From assembly GCF_001602525.1 (NCBI RefSeq), contig NZ_LSYT01000001.1, forward strand, positions 1,116,001 to 1,180,000: a stretch of DNA of 64,000 nucleotides, in the 5' to 3' direction. The position numbers and the translations under genes were made by a program. The notes beneath the pieces are model-generated. The model saw only the letters and a program-made list of their open reading frames with translations, was not told the origin of the DNA and searched no databases. The DNA comes from Flavobacterium chilense (GTDB taxonomy: Bacteria > Bacteroidota > Bacteroidia > Flavobacteriales > Flavobacteriaceae). Below are positions 62,220-64,000 of this stretch, piece by piece (within the stretch, counting starts at the first letter, position 1; every line of letters begins with the position of its first letter).

Positions 62220-62257
62220 AGCCACGAATTCACGAATCAATTGGTGAGTTCGTGGCT
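62220..62257. repeat. Second, shorter copy of the GCCACGAATTCACGAAT palindrome family
   Basis: AGCCACGAATTCAC...GTGAGTTCGTGGCT, 9 bp plus 4 bp of pairing with one mismatch between. Shares the outer arm with 45549-45607. It sits between the oxidoreductase and the dehydrogenase genes. Confidence 0.65.
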
Positions 62258-62285
62258 AAATCATAAATATAATACCTAACATAAA

Positions 62286-63173
62286 ATGAAAACTATAGCT
62301 GTAATTGGTGCAGGAACAATGGGTAACGGAATTGCCCATACATTTGCACAAAGTGGTTTTGTTGTAAAACTTATTGATGTTTCTGAGAAATCATTAGACA
62401 AAGGAATGGCAACTATTGCAGCCAATTTAGACCGAATGCTGACCAAAGGAACTATTACTCAGGAAGAAGTTACCAAAACTATCACCAATATTATTACGTA
62501 TACTGATATTAAGGATGGGGTTGTTGGCGTTGATCTGGTTGTTGAAGCCGCTACAGAAAATGTAGAGTTAAAACTTAATATTTTCAAACAACTTAATGAA
62601 GCTTGTTCTCATAATACTATTTTAGCTACCAACACTTCTTCTATTTCAATTACACAAATCGGATCTGTAGTAGCACATCCTGAACGTGTTATAGGAATGC
62701 ACTTTATGAATCCGGTGCCAATCATGAAATTAGTCGAAATTATTCGTGGTTACAATACCAGCGATGAAGTCACTAAAATTATCATGGATTTATCTGTAAA
62801 ACTTGGAAAAACTCCGGTTGAAGTAAACGATTATCCTGGTTTCGTTGCTAACAGAATTTTAATGCCAATGCTAAACGAGGCAATTGAAACGTTATACAAT
62901 AAAGTTGCTGGTGTTTATGAAATCGACACGGTAATGAAATTAGGAATGGGACACCCAATGGGACCTCTTCAATTAGCTGATTTCATTGGTCTTGACGTTT
63001 GCCTGGCTATTTTAAATGTAATGTACGAAGGTTTCAAAAACCCAAAATATGCTCCTTGCCCATTATTGGTAAATATGGTAAGAGCCGGAAAACTAGGTGT
63101 AAAATCTGGTGAAGGTTTTTATGATTATAGTGAAAGTAAAAAAGCAGAGAAAATCTCGAAGCAGTTTTTATAA
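62286..63173 (+). CDS. 3-hydroxybutyryl-CoA dehydrogenase
   Basis: 295 residues. NAD-binding motif VIGAGTMGNGIAHTFAQSG and catalytic HFMNPVPIMKLVEII (His) with LVVEAATENVELK. The length fits a stand-alone short-chain 3-hydroxyacyl-CoA dehydrogenase, which oxidises 3-hydroxyacyl-CoA in fatty-acid or butyrate-type metabolism. It ends 15 bases before the YggS gene, so both are probably one unit. Confidence 0.95.
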   Translation: MKTIAVIGAGTMGNGIAHTFAQSGFVVKLIDVSEKSLDKGMATIAANLDRMLTKGTITQEEVTKTITNIITYTDIKDGVVGVDLVVEAATENVELKLNIFKQLNEACSHNTILATNTSSISITQIGSVVAHPERVIGMHFMNPVPIMKLVEIIRGYNTSDEVTKIIMDLSVKLGKTPVEVNDYPGFVANRILMPMLNEAIETLYNKVAGVYEIDTVMKLGMGHPMGPLQLADFIGLDVCLAILNVMYEGFKNPKYAPCPLLVNMVRAGKLGVKSGEGFYDYSESKKAEKISKQFL

Positions 63174-63188
63174 AAAACAAATATCATC

Positions 63189-63866
63189 ATGTCGATTCAA
63201 TCGAATTTAAATACAATCAAAGCTAGTTTACCAGAACATGTAACTCTCGTTGCTGTTTCAAAAACAAAACCTGTATCCGATTTGATGCAGGCTTATGAAG
63301 CAGGTCAGCGCATTTTTGGAGAAAACAAAATCCAGGAAATGACAGAGAAATGGGAACAAATGCCAAAAGACATCCAGTGGCATATGATTGGTCATGTTCA
63401 GTCAAATAAAGTCAAATACATGGCTTCTTATGTAAGTTTGATTCATGGAGTTGACAGCTTGAAATTATTACAGGAAATCAACAAGCAAGCTTTAAAAAAC
63501 AACAAAATAATAGATTGTCTTCTTCAAATATATATTGCCGAAGAAGAATCTAAATTTGGTTTAGACGAAAACGAATTAAATGCACTTATTTCTTCATCTG
63601 ATTTTAAAGCGATGAAAAATATTCGTATTTTAGGACTAATGGGAATGGCAACATTTACTGAAGATCAAAACCAGATAAAAAAAGAATTTATACATTTAAA
63701 ATCGATTTTTGATTCGATACAAAAGCAAAAAGAAGTATCACAAAATACCTCTACATTGGATAATTTTTCGACAATTTCAATGGGAATGTCCGGAGATTAT
63801 CAACTTGCGATAGAATGTGGCAGTACAATGGTTCGCATTGGCAGCAGTATTTTTGGGGGCCGTTGA
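63189..63866 (+). CDS. YggS-family PLP homeostasis protein
   Basis: 225 residues. The PLP lysine is in LVAVSKTKPVSDL (about residue 25), and FGENKIQEM, WHMIGHVQSNKVKYM and SMGMSGDYQLAIECGSTMVRIG are family signatures. The protein keeps pyridoxal phosphate supply balanced and is also called PLPBP. It follows a dehydrogenase gene closely. Confidence 0.97.
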   Translation: MSIQSNLNTIKASLPEHVTLVAVSKTKPVSDLMQAYEAGQRIFGENKIQEMTEKWEQMPKDIQWHMIGHVQSNKVKYMASYVSLIHGVDSLKLLQEINKQALKNNKIIDCLLQIYIAEEESKFGLDENELNALISSSDFKAMKNIRILGLMGMATFTEDQNQIKKEFIHLKSIFDSIQKQKEVSQNTSTLDNFSTISMGMSGDYQLAIECGSTMVRIGSSIFGGR

Positions 63867-63931
63867 TTTCAATATCAATATCAATTGCAAAAATCAATAT
63901 CAATGATAAAAGTTAAAAATTAATACCTTGA

Positions 63932-64000
63932 ATGGAAAAAATATTCAATTTTGAAAATAGATTAGTTCGATTTGCAGGAGAATGTATTTTCTTCTCAAGG
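63932..64000 (+). CDS. Four-helix bundle (S23 ribosomal-protein-like) protein, N-terminal part
   Basis: 23 codons starting MEKIFNFENRLVRFAGECI and open to the window edge. The start matches the small four-helix bundle proteins similar to those encoded in 23S rRNA intervening sequences. The remainder is outside the window. The gene is preceded by three AATATCAAT repeats (63867-63931). Confidence 0.7.
   Translation, partial: MEKIFNFENRLVRFAGECIFFSR

Overview
The window looks like a chromosomal segment of a Flavobacterium-type Bacteroidota. The DNA is AT-rich. Starts are preceded by AT-rich leaders, not strong Shine-Dalgarno sequences, and several genes have the flavobacterial -7 box TAnnTTTG. 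There are SusC/SusD proteins, a type IX secretion (T9SS) sorting domain, Bacteroidota DUF families and a Bacteroidota-type arginine pathway with an acylornithine carbamoyltransferase. I saw no rRNA, tRNA, CRISPR array, insertion sequence or prophage.

Layout. 1-1.2 kb: the 3' end of an endonuclease III gene and a TPR protein. 1.2-2.6 kb: an ECF sigma factor followed by a 47-residue ORF and a terminator. 2.9-14.8 kb: a polysaccharide utilization locus on the minus strand, probably for laminarin or a mixed-linkage beta-glucan: a Y_Y_Y/LuxR-type regulator, SusC, SusD, a PKD lipoprotein with two carbohydrate-binding-like repeats, and two GH16 glucanases. 15-17.7 kb: uvrA. 17.8-26 kb: a mechanosensitive channel, a flippase, a glycosyltransferase, a possible gene relic and a YfhO-like membrane protein. 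26-31.9 kb: envelope, acetyltransferase, amidohydrolase and DUF808 genes. 32-36.7 kb: a 39-residue membrane peptide, two secreted proteins lying between near-identical terminators, and clpB. 36.9-40.8 kb: ytxJ, two DUF2157-like membrane proteins and a pectate lyase with a LacI-type palindrome at its promoter. 40.9-52.3 kb: a ten-gene minus-strand arginine and proline operon with GNAT, argG, argC, argD, proA, proB, argF', argB, argE and argH, headed by a strong promoter and a possible 28-codon leader ORF. 52.4-64 kb: an M1 peptidase, a mutarotase, acetyltransferases, outer-membrane proteins, smpB, an XRE regulator fused to a degenerate Fic domain, pcm, an oxidoreductase, a hydroxyacyl-CoA dehydrogenase, a YggS protein and the start of a four-helix-bundle gene.

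How the genes work together. The glucan locus is a complete sense, bind, cut and import unit. The arg/pro operon covers glutamate to arginine, through acylated intermediates, and glutamate to glutamate semialdehyde. In that operon most spacers longer than about 75 bases carry an inverted or dispersed repeat, often just upstream of the next start codon.

The most unusual items are: an interspersed hairpin element with conserved arms and a changing inner stem (two copies and a fragment); the Fic-like protein that has lost its catalytic residues and its inhibitory glutamate; the nearly leaderless leader ORF ahead of the arginine operon; a serine at the substrate-specificity position of ArgF'; and two small ORFs of 47 and 39 codons. 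All calls come from reading the sequence, and no database search was run.
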